NCBI GenBank assembly: GCA_012295275.1
Contig: CM022671.1
Location: 2,040,832-2,104,831, forward strand
Length of the DNA: 64,000 nt
Reading direction: 5' to 3'
DNA from: Chrysomallon squamiferum
Taxonomy: Eukaryota; Mollusca; Gastropoda; Neomphalida; Peltospiridae
Position numbers and translations under genes: made by a program. The notes under the pieces were generated by a model. That model searched no databases. It saw only the letters and a list, made by a program, of their open reading frames with translations, and was not told where the DNA came from. Below are positions 26,190-45,105 of the stretch, one piece after another (position 1 is the stretch's first letter; every line of letters begins with the position of its first letter).

Positions 26190-27706
26190 GTAGTAGTAGT
26201 AGTAGTTAGTAGTAGTATACATATTATTATTATTATTTATTTTATTTTTATTTTATTTTTTTATTTTTTTTGACATATTATAAACGTTGATATCAGGCTC
26301 ATAATCAGATTATTCTAGTCAAGAACAAAAAATCTATTCATCGCCTCAATAACGGTCATTTCTGTGCAGTGGTCGTAATTCCACGAGAAGAAAGATTTCT
26401 AACATAAGAAATACGCCTTTGTTTATATACTGAATAGACGTAAAACATTTCATGAGAATGTGAACGTGATCGTATAAGGTAATTTGATAGCTGACGTAAT
26501 GATTTTAGATCACGCGATTTTTCACGACTAATTAAATAAATAAAAAAGTAAATTATTCTGTGTTTTACGATTTCAAACAAGATTATTAAACTGATTCCCT
26601 TAGTCGTGTTAAAACTATCGTAAACATTTTTTTCTTTTAAATTCAAATTCACTATAATGATTATTATTAAAACAAAAAAGTTTTGTTTTTATTATTAAAT
26701 TTTATTTATTTATTTATTTGGAAGTAGTAACAGCTGTAGCTGTTGCTGTACTATGTTATTGTGATGTTTTTATTGAAAAAGCCATTCATCACGATGCATT
26801 AAATAGAAATTTGATAATTTTAGCAGCGAGACGACTAGATAGAGTTTTCATATATCTTTTTCTAAAAATTCATGTAATTAGTATTGTGTATAAATGACTT
26901 TTTAAAAATCTTTGTTGAAGTATTATCTTTAGAAACATGATTTAACAAGGAAGACTAAGTTGTAAGTTCAACCTGGTATTTTTCTTCGTCATCTAAAATA
27001 AAGAAAAATGTCTTAAATTGCAATGTCGAAACGTTTAACGCTTATTAAATTAGTTACTTTCCATTAACTAAATATTTTATATTTTAAGTTGTGTAGAACG
27101 TTCGTTTTCGATATTCCAAACAGTATCTTTATAACTGTGTAAAGCAATGATGAGATAAATAAAAATAAATAAACAAAAGTAGATATTTTTTATATAAAAA
27201 TACGACTGACCAATTGTATATAATTTTAAATTTCATTTATTTTGATATAAATAATGAATCTAAAAATTCAAATTCGTAAACCTTTTGTTACTCATAATAT
27301 ATATGTCTGTATTTATTATCAGTAATCCGTTTTGAAATTATGAATTCCAAAAAATAAATCCTGAAAATTACGTGTTTTAAAAAAATAACAATCACAAAAA
27401 CAAACTGAGGAAGATTATAAAAACAACAACAACATGGAAATTTGATATAACCGAGAGAAACAGATTAACAATAAAAAGTACCATGGAACTATCGACAACT
27501 GATATTATTTGTATGCAGATTAAAATAGTTAAATTTAAATCGTGTAAAGTTACGTTTCCAAATCTGATTACGTTTTTGGTTATCAAGACCAGGTTATGAT
27601 TTTTCAAATGTTTTCTAAATGATTTTGTTGATGTAGAAGTAATAGTTGTTAGAATCATCATGGATTTAACTAATTAGATCAACAAGTAGTATCATCATCA
27701 GTAGCA
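24651..27706. other. Duplicated non-coding block downstream of gene B
   Basis: It parallels 15700-19420 downstream of gene A. It includes (ATT)n at 24860-24911, (TTC)n-(ATT)n at 24955-25046, an ATTT/ATT-rich stretch 25170-25350, the ctctggcctc segment (25460-25545) and the cagtggtcgtaattcc segment (about 26370). No exon recognised. The open frames 25165-25353, 26082-26273 and 26356-26652 are simple-repeat or shared-repeat artefacts. Confidence 0.6.
24955..25046. repeat. (TTC)n joined to (ATT)n
   Basis: About 18 TTC copies run directly into about 12 ATT copies. The same compound design occurs at 16057-16103, so it was probably present before the blocks were duplicated. Confidence 0.95.
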
Positions 27707-27788
27707 TTAGCACTTAATATCTAATATGTATTCATGGGAAGAAACTGATCCCCGTGTAGAATTTGATACTTGTTCGTAAACGTTTTTC
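27707..27788 (-). CDS. Alternative terminal cytoplasmic exon of gene B (EYILD tail)
   Basis: An acceptor (tttacag) precedes an 82-bp exon that, read in phase 2, gives KNVYEQV, then SNSTRGSVSSHEYILDIKC and a TAA stop. The frame fits the phase-2 donor of the upstream gene B exon (30321) exactly. It is homologous to the last exons of gene A (SFEYMLDVI) and gene D. Used instead of the KWKN tail at 28615-28843, it would give a receptor of about 216 residues. Whether it is used is unknown. An internally spliced KWKN exon cannot precede it because that exon ends in a stop codon. Confidence 0.6.
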
Positions 27789-27816
27789 CTGTAAATAAAA
27801 AGTAGTTTGTGTCAAC

Positions 27817-27950
27817 CTTTCAGCAGACGCGTATTTAAGGTAAGGAAAGTATGGACGTGTCCTGGATGACACTTGAATGGGTGTGTCACAAAGCAATTTG
27901 TATTAATTTTAACTGGTATTTTTTATCTGACTTCATGGTAAAGTTATCTG
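27817..27950 (+). repeat. Near-identical segment shared with 36155-36285
   Basis: The phrase from cctttcagcagacgcgtatt through gtgtgtcacaaagcaatttg is repeated almost base for base at 36157-36245, continuing into tgtattaatttaactggtat. Identity is much higher than in the surrounding duplicated blocks, which suggests a recent copy or gene conversion. Confidence 0.8.
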
Positions 27951-28441
27951 AAAGAAGGTGTCTAATGTTTAAACAGCAGCGTAGATATACCCCTGCCATT
28001 TACTAGTGCAAAAATGTAGGAATTCAAAGAAAAAAGAAAAAATAGAAATAAATAATAGAAATGAACGAATGAACGAACAAATGAACAGCATGCAAACAAA
28101 CAAACAAATTAACAAATAATGAAATAACAATTGACATCAGAAAAATTAAATAATTTATTAATAATAGTATTGTTATAATTAATTATATAAATAAGTAAAT
28201 AGTAACAATATCAGTAGCATTATCATTAGTATCTAATCGTTTAGTATCTAATAAATTAAATAAGAAATAAATTAATACAAACAAACAAACATCCAAATAA
28301 ATAACAACTAAAAGAATGTGAAACCAAACTTGTCGATAATAACTATATCTATACATTGTTAAAAGCAACTATATTTATTTGACGACATTTCGATAGCTTG
28401 AAATATTTCTATGACTATTAATTTAGTGTGTATCGCTTTAC

Positions 28442-28499
<58 letters not shown>

Positions 28500-28614
28500 C
28501 CTAAAATATTCCTCTGAGTACGAAAGGGGAAAGCATTTTTTTTCTTATGCTGTCTTTTTTCATTCTATTTTCTTTTTTTTTTTTTTTTTTTTTTCTTTTT
28601 TTTTTTCTCGTTTG

Positions 28615-29119
28615 TTATGAAAGTTCAGCAATAAAAACATCTTCTACTATAGGATGCAAATCATCTGTTTTTTTGAAACATAACGGAATTTGTTGAGAGT
28701 TTTTTGATGAAATGTCTGAGAAACTCTCTAACTGAGATTCATTAATTTGATCATAGTGATCAGTAACCGTTGATGTGTTATCAGACAAAGAAACTGATTC
28801 AGGTGCTGAATTCGGTTCTTTATGTTGAGCGTTCTTCCATTTCCTGTAACAAAATAAATATTCATTTATCAGTCAATATTATATAGATTCTGTTGAAATC
28901 ACACACAAAGAACTTTTAAGATAGGAAACATAAAGGAAATGGAAATGACACACAAATACACACATACAGTAACAGAAACACGTTTATGTAGAGAGATAAA
29001 TAGAGAGACTGAGAGACAGGAAGAGCAAATAATCCATACAGCTAAAACAGCATTGGTATACATAAAAACAAAAAAATAATAATAATAAAAAATAATAATA
29101 ATACAACAACAACAACAAC

Positions 29120-29185
<66 letters not shown>

Positions 29186-32100
29186 TAAAATAGCAAAAAA
29201 AATAGAGTGGAAGATTATATTATTAATAACTTTAACAACAACAAAAAAGACAACTTTTTACATTTGCTATAATATTTTTTTTATAATCGAAAAACAGATT
29301 AATAATAAAAAGTACGATATAACTTTCGACAACTGATATTTCTATGCAGATTAAAGTAGTTTGTATACGTTTGACACATAAATCTAGTAAAGTTATATTT
29401 CCAAATACATTTTTGGTTATCAAGACTCAGGTTATGATTTTTCCTAGGATTTTGTAAATGATTTTGTTGATGTAGAAGTAATAGTTCTAGCTGTTACTAT
29501 AATCATCATGTATTTAACTAATTACATCAACAAGTAGTATCATCATCAGTAGCATTAGCATTAATGTCTAATACGTATTCATGGGAAAAAACTGATTCCA
29601 GTGTAGAATTTGATACCTGTCCATAAAATTAAAAATTTTGTTTCTGTAATAAATAAATAATGACTATTGAATAAGAATCTATGGAAATTGTTACCATTGC
29701 ATTTGATAAAACAGGAATAGGAAACTTTGTGGAATGGAAATAACAAAAGTACATAAACATGGAAACAAGCAGAGCGAGAGAAATATAAACAATACACAAA
29801 CAGGAAATAATACAATATTTTATATAACTCAAAATACATACAAGAATCCACAGATGATGTTAAAATGATGATAAAAGAGATGGCGTAAATGATGAATCCA
29901 ATCATCTGACAACCACAGGGATTTTCCAACAATGATAATTATAATCATGTAATTGTTAGCGCTAAAATAAGCGAGATAGACATAAACTATTTTGTCTAAT
30001 TTAACACTACTATCATACATAATATCCCTTGAAGCAACTTTCATTTCATTTTATATGCAAAAAGGTTCTTTTAGGACTAAAAGATGTTGTGAACAATGAA
30101 ATTGCAGTATTGTCAGATGTAAAGTCAGTAAAACATATTTAATTAAAGTCAGAAATAACTATTAATGTCATTAATGATATTGTTACGAGAGTAACATAAA
30201 AAAATGAAAACATTCAAACTGATTCAAAAATGTTTTGAAAGATGAATTCTCGGAAGTACTTGCATTTATAAAAGTAATACTCTTAGTGCAGGATATTAGA
30301 TTAATTTGAAACAGACTTGCCTATATGAATGAGAATTAGAAATTCCCGGAAAGAATATCGCACAATCGTTTTGTCTTCTTTTTCTGTAATTTGATAAAAA
30401 TACAAATTAAATTAGTGATATAGATAGACAGAGGTAGATTAATGTTTAACAGATAAGCAGATAGACAGAGAGATAGACAGACAGATAGATATGCAGGTAG
30501 GAAGTAGGGAGACTAACAGGTAGATACAGTGATTAAAGATAGAAATAATAATACATGGAGAAACATAAATATTGTGATTTTAGACATAGACAAACACTTG
30601 AAGATAGAGAGATAGACTGATTATAGATGGATAACCAGATGAAAATAGATACATACATCAGAAACACAGATATTTTCTCTTCCATAATTGCCATACACTT
30701 GGCTTATTCAATAATAAAATAAACATATTTGCAATCTACACTTAACCTCTAAAGAATCGTGCAGATAAAAACAGAGAAAATCCGAATCACTTCTTGACTG
30801 ACTTCTGTTTTTCAGCTATAAGTAAAGATTATTTTTTATAAAATTGTATATAGTTTGCTCACAGACAATAAAATTAACATACAAAATCTCTTAATGAACT
30901 ATTCGTGGAGCAATGATTACAGTGGGAAATAGCTAAACGAATTTAAGAATTTGTTTTTCATAATTATTTTCTTAGAAGATGCCATAGAAAATCTCATACC
31001 TATAACGAATAATCAAAAATATAATTAGCATGCAGATGCAGACGACGAAGCCGATGCCGATGCCAATGCCGATTGCATTTCTGTTGCCCAAGCCGCTATT
31101 ATCAGATCTGATATAGCTGTCAGAGGATAATTTAGTCGAACTAGCATCTGCAAGTAATTTTAATGGATAATTTAACTACGAGAAAGACAGAGTAAAGTTT
31201 AGGTTTATTTATACATGGTATTTTTTTAATGTGTAGGTTAGATTTTCACATTACTTATTCAACGAATATGATTGATTCTACTTTCTGTGAATACTTACTT
31301 TGTATTCTTACAGAACAAGTATTATTTTTATACTTTCACTGTACACATATAAATTATTATATGCACGCTGTACATATAATAATTTTTTATACTCTATATA
31401 CAAGTATTATTTTTTATACGTTCATTGTACATGTATTAATTTTTATACACTCACTACACATATTAATTTTTATATTATCATTGTACACATATTAATTTTT
31501 ATACACTCACTACACATATTAATTTTCATATTATCATTGTACATGTATTAATTTTTCTACACTCACTGCACATATTAATTTTTATACGCTCCCTGTGCAC
31601 TTATTTTATGAACATATTGTACAGATAGCTCACTATACACTTATTACATACTTCATCACACACTTACTGCACACCTGTGTGTACACTTCACTGCACACGT
31701 TCTTATACATCATTTCAAACTTATTTTATACATTCACTATATATTTATTTTATGCTCTCACTTTATACATATTTTATACTCTAACTGTACATATATTATA
31801 TACATCCCAATACATGTATTTTAAACATTCCTTGCAGACCTTTTTCATACTTTTTATTGCAGGAACAGCAGTGGTATCAGTACAGCTAGTAATAGAAGTA
31901 GTTGTAGTTGTAGTTATCATTATTGTTATAATTAATTATATAAATAAGTAAATAGGAACAATATCAGTAGCATTATAAATTAATATCTAATCATTTAGTA
32001 TCTAACAAATTAAATAAGAAATAAATTAACACAAACAAACAAATAAATAAATAAATTTATAAATAAATAAATTTATAAGTAAATAAATATGTAAATATAT

Positions 32101-32567
32101 AAATAAATAAATAAATATATAAATTTATAAATAAATAATAAATGAATAAATAAATAAAAATTTAAAATTATAATCTATGACTGAATAATAACACAGTAAA
32201 GTAACTCACAGATATATGCTGCTGGTGTTGTACTATTTCCAGTGGTTCCATTGTTAATACAGACACCATCTGCGTCACACTGTGAACATTCCAAACACAC
32301 AAATGAACAACTGACTCCAAAATAACCGTCTTTGCACTGTCCAGAACAGTTTCCAGTCACGCGATCACATTTGAGACAGAACTCAGGACATCTTCGTCTA
32401 CACTGGATTCCTTGCCATCCATCTTCACATCCACTTTGACAGAATGTGGAAGAATGCTGTTTATATTCACCGGGTACTTTACAGTGAGGTTTCACTAAAG
32501 AATACACGGATGTTACAGTAAAGAGTAAGAGGAGAAGAACTCCCATGTTTTTACACCTTTTTTTCAT
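28615..32567 (-). CDS. Gene B: short single-pass EGF-like receptor with tyrosine-containing KWKN tail
   Basis: Exons on the minus strand are 32210-32567, 31000-31147, 30321-30383 and 28615-28843, joined in phases 1, 2 and 2 (about 265 residues). The first ATG (32565-32567) has A at -3; a second (32546) gives the start conserved in all five loci. Residues 1-23 form the signal peptide, about 24-119 a 14-cysteine EGF-like region (CEDGWQGIQC, CKDGYFGVSC) and about 144-166 the membrane helix, which starts AIGIGIGIGFVV. A basic exon follows (KRRQNDCAIFF). The tail (about 191-265) contains DHYDQINESQLESF and ends HPIVEDVFIAELS. The exon 30321-30383 uses a GC donor (tatag then gcaagt). The intron downstream of exon 1 holds decayed forms of the repeat expanded in gene E. 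It is the closest relative of gene D. Known: similar EGF receptors act in phagocytosis or adhesion. Inferred: a role here is only a guess. Confidence 0.75.
29568..29643 (-). pseudogene. Decayed copy of the EYxLD terminal exon in locus B
   Basis: An acceptor (ttattacag) is followed by sequence homologous to the short tail exon (SNSTLES, SHEYVLDIN in one frame). The phase-2 frame required by gene B instead reads RYQILHWNQFF and stops at TAG. The conserved motif is therefore out of frame because of an indel near the acceptor. It lies between the basic cytoplasmic exon and the KWKN exon. Confidence 0.55.
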
Positions 32568-32571
32568 ACTC

Positions 32572-37707
<5,136 letters not shown>

Positions 37708-40274
37708 TCATGAAAGTTCTGGAATAAAAACATCTTCTACTATAGGATCCAAATACATCTGGCTGTTGTTGTTGTTGTTGAAACATAACGGAATTTGTTG
37801 AGAGTTATTTGATGAACTGTCTGAGAAACTCTCTAACTGAGATTCATTAATTTGATCATAGTGATCAGTAACCGTTGATGTGTTACCAGACAAAGAAACT
37901 GATTCAGGTGCTGAATTCGGTTCTTTATGTTGAGCGTTCTTCCATTTCCTGAAACAAAATAAATATTCATTTGCACGTATATAGAGCGAGATAAATAGAG
38001 AGTGCGAGAAGAGAAAATAAAATAATCCATATAGATAAAATAGCATTAGTATATGTGTGTATATATATATATACTCATTGATTAATTTAAGATTTTTAGT
38101 CTGAAGATACTTTATTTTCTCTCCTTTGTGCATAAACTAAATCTGGCATATCTAACACTAGCGTACTAAACAAACAAAGAAACAAACAAACAAACAAACA
38201 AACAAAGAAACAAAGAAACAAAGAAACAAACAAATAAATAAATAATAAGTAAATAAATAAATATAAAAATAAATAAATTAATTAATGCATAAGTAAATAA
38301 AATAAGCATATCATGAATAATAAATACACAATGCATATAAAGGAAATCCTTCATACATGCAAACACGCAGAGTACGAAATATGTATTCATAAAATGCCGT
38401 ATAGATGTCTCAGTGTAAATCTCAATTAAACTAACAAAAAATCGAGCGCACATTTTATATTTATTACACAACTGCAGTATAATTTCTAACAACTTACTTG
38501 CGTATAACATGAGCAGCTAAAAGAACAATGATAAACAGACTGAATGCAATAATTAACTCAAATTTTGTCGCGAAACCTACAAATACAAAAAATTAAAATT
38601 ATTAAAAAAGAAGAAAAAAGACAAAGAAAAAAGAAAGAAAGAAAAGAAGAAGAAACAGAAAAAGAAAACCAACAAATTAATCAAACGAAGTTCATGAGTG
38701 ATATACATCAGTATCATTTAACAAAACGAATAAACTTAAATATGTATAAAATATTTCTTATTAGAAATACATATAATAAAATCCATAAATGAAAATGAAC
38801 GTATATATTAACAAAAATCTATAAAGAGGTTTTTATATTCATTGTAAAAAAAATAACAATTGTAACAAAAACATTTTAAGATTTGTATTTTCATAGAATA
38901 TTTTATTTGCATATTATCAATAGTATTTGTAACTTAACATATTATGCCATTATATATTTTACCTTCAGGTTTCGGAAACTTTTGCAGACAGCGACTGCCG
39001 GTCCATCCAGGATAGCAGCCTTCAAGACACGTTCCATCATTTTCACAAATTTGTTTAATACAGTTTTTACTGCACTTCGTTTCACATCGGTCTCCAACCC
39101 ATCCTTTAACACAACCGTATAAACACTGCCCTGTCTTTGGGTTGCAGGAAGATTTGTTAATGCTATCGTTACAATTCTCTGAACAGCGATCTATACAATA
39201 GTCACCAAAATAGCCTTCTCTGCACACGTGACAAATTCCTGTTTGTTTTTGGCAGCCATATTTGTTGCAGTTGTTACACTTTAAGTTACACTTGGGTCCG
39301 AACCAGCCAGGATGACAGCCTTCAAGACACGTTCCATCATTTTCACAGAGTTGTTTAATACAGTTTTTACTGCACTTCTTTTCACATCGGTCTGCAAACC
39401 ATCCTTTAACACAACCATGTAAACACTGCCCTGAATCTCGACTGCAGGAAGATTTGTTAATGTTGTTGTAATTTAAAATACAATTCTCTGAACAGCGATC
39501 TGAACAGTTGTCACCAAAATACCCTTCTCTGCACACGTGACAAATTCCTGTTTGTTTTAGGCAGCCATATTTGTTGCAGTTTTTACATTTCTTCTCACAC
39601 TTGGTTCCGAACCAACCAGGACGACAGGAATCTAAAAATAATGACTATCTCATTGTTTTCAGTGATAAACCTATTTTAATATTAGATATTTGCTGTCTCT
39701 CTATCTATGACAGGCAATTACAGACTCGATCTAAAAATAATAACCATATGAATGTTTTCAATGATAAACCTATTTTGATACTAAAAACTTTCATAATCCT
39801 CTATGTTAAATGAAGTGAATTCTTATATTTGATACAGTTCACATTACAACACTTTTTCTCAACTGTAACAAATTATACAAAAATATATGTTTCTTATATG
39901 ATAGTCCGTGACTGAATAATAATTCTGTAAAGTAACTTACTGATGTTAGCTGATGGTGTTGTGGTTGTAGAATTAATACATTCGCCTTTAGCATCACATC
40001 CAGCGCTACAGTGTGGACAGGGAAATGAACAGTGAGTTCCAAAATAACCATCTTTGCATTGTCCAGAACAACTTCCACTACTGCGATTACACTTCAAACA
40101 GAACATTTGACACTTCCGCTTACAAAGGACTCCGTACCACCCATCTTCACATCCTTTTTCACAAACTGCTGAAGAATTTCCACGTTGTTTAAATTCGCTG
40201 GATACGTTACAGTGAGGTTCCAGTACAGAATACACGGATGGTACAGTAAAGAGTAAGAGGAGAAGAATTCCCAT
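37708..40274 (-). CDS. Gene C: multi-EGF single-pass receptor with KWKN tail
   Basis: Four exons on the minus strand: 39941-40274, 38963-39631, 38498-38576 and 37708-37948. Phases 1, 1 and 2 agree and give about 440 residues. Signal peptide 1-16 ([16 protein letters not shown]). The first module matches the other loci. The 669-bp exon then adds about 222 residues of EGF-like modules (CRPGWFGTKC, CREGYFGDNC, CHPGWFGPKC, CREGYFGDYC, CYPGWTGSRC), arranged as two similar halves about 300 bp apart. The membrane helix spans about 340-358 (ELIIAFSLFIIVLLAAHVI) and lacks the Gly-Ile repeats of the others. The tail (362-440) contains DHYDQINESQ and QMYLDPIVEDVF. The basic cytoplasmic exon of A, B and D is not found. 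The upstream methionine of B, D and E is leucine here, so translation should start at 40274. The architecture resembles CED-1/Draper/MEGF10 phagocytic receptors; orthology is unproven. Confidence 0.85.
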
Positions 40275-40299
40275 GTTTTTACACCTTTTCTTCAAACTC

Positions 40300-41997
40300 C
40301 TGAAACAGCAAAATATCAAGAAATGAAAGATGTGTTCCGGTTATGGTTTCTAGTTCGTTAAATAATTTTTTTATTATTCTTTCATTTTTAGTTTCGGAAT
40401 TTTGTCGACTAATTACGTTTAATTTTAAACTTTATTTCTTTAATTTCAAATTCCATAACCTCCTAAGTGATTTTCACAATTTGTTGAAACTTTTTCAGTG
40501 ACCATAATCTCATGAAATGACATTAAATAATTAGGTTGAATTATTAAAGTGTCACATGACAATAAAACATGACATAATAATTTATATACATAAAATAATG
40601 TTGTAAAAACAAGGTAGTCATTGATGAGAATAATAAAACTATAACATAATATTAAATAAGGATAACTTGCGCCTTTGAAAGGTTATCATACATAGAGCAA
40701 TATAGTAAAAACGGAGTTTATAATCACTACAACTTAGAAAAATCGAAGAAACGTTCTGTCAATAGGAGCCTATTACCTCTTTCTGTTTCAACATAATTTT
40801 ATTAAAGGGAGGTTAACAGTTTTAAACACCGATCAAACTTTACGAATAACTATTTGACTATATAATTCAGGAATACAAATATTTTTTATATATTAATACA
40901 GTCTTAATTTATCACTATTTAACTGATTTCCACAAAATCATTAAATCAATCTTGTTCATGGTTTCTATTTAAAATGACATAAAAAGTCATTCGAATTAAT
41001 CCCGATTTTTAAATTCACAGTATATGTATTCTATGGTGTCTACTTACATTCATTTCTTTTTGGTATTTTGTTAGCACATTTTCTTGAAACAAACCACTTT
41101 ATTATATTCCTTATTAGGCACTGTCATTCCGTTCGAATCACTTTAATACTTTACACTATTTTCTTTTTATAAAATAATCAGTCAGAATTGTTAAAAATTC
41201 AAGTCTTCAATAAATTCGGTATTTCATATCTTTCAAACAAAACTAAGACGAAGTTTCGCCATTCCTTGAAGTAAACCTTTAGGTAGCTTGTTTATCTCTC
41301 TGTCAATGTACATTACTAACAATAGATATATAAATAACTATAAATATTTCCTCTACCAATGTATTGACTTGTGTGTAGACAGTGACCCAAAGGTTTAATT
41401 AACTTGCTCGTTTAAGTTTTGATATCAGACACAAAAAATAAAGACATAATTATGTAATATCATCTAACTTATATTGGGATGTATCAGTACTCTTGTGTCC
41501 ATTTTTAAGTCATAGCTTTACAAATTTGGCTTTATATATATGCATAGGCTTATGTATGTGTATCTGTGTATGAATATGTGCATATTAAATAAAGCAATGG
41601 AGAATATATTAAAAATATATTAAAAAGAAAACAAAGGACAAGATAACTATATTTACATACTAGCTGTACACACACACACACACAGACACGTATTTATTTT
41701 ATCATCAAGTCGATAAGAAATTTGTATTTCAGTTTTAATATAAAAATTCTGCTGTAGTCAATGAAAATAATAATAACTAAATAATGTAAGAACGTAGTAC
41801 AAACAGAGAACTTCGTTTACATACGACATTAAATGTTTTAACAGAACGTGACTATCGTAGGCTTGTTCTGCTTGTTTTTTTCAGTCAGTCAGTTAAGAAG
41901 CCAAAGCTGATATTTTACTTGCGTGTATGTATCACGTGTACTCCTTTAACGGAACACTTAACAATACCACCTTTGTGTAAGTGTTGGCTACCGTTGG

Positions 41998-42033
<36 letters not shown>

Positions 42034-42618
42034 CACACATAAATATGTGTAATAACATCTAAAGGTAACAGGCTATAAGTATGAATTCCAGTACTTTTAT
42101 ATCGTCCCCACAGTATTAATTAAAGGGAATTCTTTTTTTTTTTCCAAATAATATTATAACAAATATAAAGTGTGTAAGAATTAGAAATAGTATATTTGTT
42201 GTAACGAATGATTTTTTCTTGTTCTTGTTTTTAAATATATCAGTAAGTAAATAAAGAATGAATAAAAATTTACATTAATAAAAACATTCAATTAGCACGT
42301 TGTTTATTTTTATGAAGTAATTAAGGAGAAAGAAGGGAGAGAAAATCTAAATAATTAAGAAGAAATAAAATAAGGAATAACACATTAAAAAGAAAAGAAA
42401 AGAAAAAAGGAAGAAAGATAGATAGAAAAAGAAAAGAAACGAAAATAGAGCGATGCAAAGGAGTAAAGAAATAAAGATTAAAATACAATAAAGAATTTTT
42501 AAAACATAACAGTCATTCATATTATATATTACACTGGTTCTTTGTCGTAATAACGTTATGAATAAGACGTATATAAATAAATAAATAAATAAATAAGAAA
42601 GAAAGAAGAAATGAATAA

Positions 42619-42661
<43 letters not shown>

Positions 42662-44159
42662 TCAGATGCCAGAAGACCATGTCTAACATTATATGAAGAA
42701 ATAATAAGCAAGAGAAGATATAAAAATCGTCCTTACGGAAAACATATAAAAGTGATTTAAAAAAAAGAAAAAAAAAAAAAAAAAAAAAAGAAGTGTTATT
42801 CAAAGAGAAACTGTATTATAATATTATGTTGTTGAAAGAAAACTATATTTGTGTGACTGTAAGTCTATATAAAATGCTTTTCTTTATTAATTAAAAAATA
42901 AAAAGAAGACAAACAGGGATATATCCATGAATCAGTGTGATTTGATATTATTATTATGGATTAATATTTTCGAAACTGTTCTGAAAAATATTTTCATAGA
43001 TTTCTTTTCAATGCTTGAGAGTGTATGAAAGATCTGTAATTACTATATTTTACATGCAAACTCAATCTATCGTGCACATACAAACATACAGACAGCTAAA
43101 GAGATAGCGATTGTTATTATTTCCTTATGCATTTTCAATAAAACAAATTATTTATAATTGTTTTCAGTTTCTATTTTCATTTCCACGACTAAACAATATA
43201 TTAAAAACAAATTTACAGCATATATTCAGAGACACACACTAATGTTACATACACACATAAAAGTTCTCTGCTTATAATTGTTTCTCACGTTCAATTGTAG
43301 TACATACACAGTTGTAGTGTTAGTGTGTTAGAACATTATAAAGAGTGTAAACACAACTTTAGTGTTAATGTGTTAGTATATTATTACAGAAGCGTAACTA
43401 TATTAGTATGTTAGTATGTTATAGAGAAAACAGCTTAAAGACAGTACTTTTATTACTATTGATGTTTCAGAAGATTGTTTTAGAAAGGATATGCAGAGAT
43501 GTTGTGTCATTGTAGTAGAATGTTATTTTAGAAAAGTTAAGGTACTTTAGAAGGTTATTATAGAAATAAAACCTCTATCCTTCCATTTTTAGTTAGCTCT
43601 TTAATCATTCTTTCTGTATTTTCTCTTTTTATTATTATTATTTACTTCTTCAGTTTTCTTTCTTTCTTTCATTTAGAACATACGTACACTTCTTATTCAC
43701 TTACTTGTGAAGTGCTTAGATGTAGCAGAAAGTGGAGAAAAAAAAAGCATTTTCTCTTTGTAAAGAAACACGAAGAATAAAAACTATTGTGTTACAAATT
43801 TACAAACAAGTCTTAGATTTATGAATAATTTTGAAATTTGTTCTAAAGTAGATTGTTTTAGCATTGGTAAATTGCTCTTATCTAAGGTAAATAGAAAATC
43901 ATTAGTAATATTATTTACATCTACGTAAGACACTGTGTACTGTGTACTGGTCTAAAGATATTCACTCGTGTGACATATGAGTCATTTTATACAAATTATA
44001 TGTTACCTTGAAAGGTACATTTAAAGTATTATTTGTTAACTACCCAGTACAGACTTGTATAACCCTCGCGTGACAGCTCAGATTAACAGATAAAAGGTCT
44101 TTTCTGAGGACTCCTTGAATGTTTATCGATAAAAGGCGATATTTCTACTTGCTGATCAA
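40300..44159. other. Upstream region of gene C and intervening duplicated DNA
   Basis: Positions 41020-41460 match the start of the window; 41900-42170 and 42500-42860 continue the duplicated series seen at 820-1450, 2180-2400 and 33725-34800. It holds a (CA)n run (41999-42025) and an ATT run (about 42620-42661). The stretch 43930-44130 matches 16360-16560 in inverted orientation and is the upstream region of an F-type gene. No coding exon recognised. Confidence 0.6.
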
Positions 44160-44577
<418 letters not shown>

Positions 44578-45046
44578 TTTTGTCTTAACTTTCTTCTGTT
44601 TTGGTTTCTTCCTTTCCTTTTCTAATTGCTTTTTATTTACTATTTTTTAAAAATTAATATATCATGGACCTTATCAAAATAAACAAATTCTGATGGACTA
44701 GTCTTTTCCCTGATTTTCCTTATTATCTTTTTTTTTTTTTTTTTTTTTTGGTTGTTGTTGTTTCATTTGAGGGCGGTTCTTTTGAAATAAACACAAATTG
44801 TTTTTGAATCAAATTATTTCCTTTTATTTATCCTTTTTTTTTAAGATCACAACTCTGCTCCTGTAGAGTTCTGTCACGTGACTTTGTACATACTGATTAA
44901 TGTGATGCAGTGCTGGGTTGTAAACATATAGCACTTTGTCATAGTTGTAAGTTTGTTTTTAATGTTTCCTTTGTTGTTTGTTTGTTTGTTTTTGTTTTTC
45001 ATTTTTTTCATTTATGGTATTACAATAATCACCATCATCATTAACG

Positions 45047-45105
<59 letters not shown>

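Noticed and set aside
28984-29196. Leu- and Tyr-rich frames from ATT runs (also 28411-28620, 37421-37801)
   Set aside because: Poly-Leu, poly-Tyr or poly-Ser stretches from trinucleotide repeats. Where they overlap the KWKN exon, the true coding frame is on the minus strand.
31229-31951. Overlapping plus-strand frames of 83-118 residues
   Set aside because: They lie in the gene B intron, antisense to it, and come from short tandem tacactcactacacat-like repeats.
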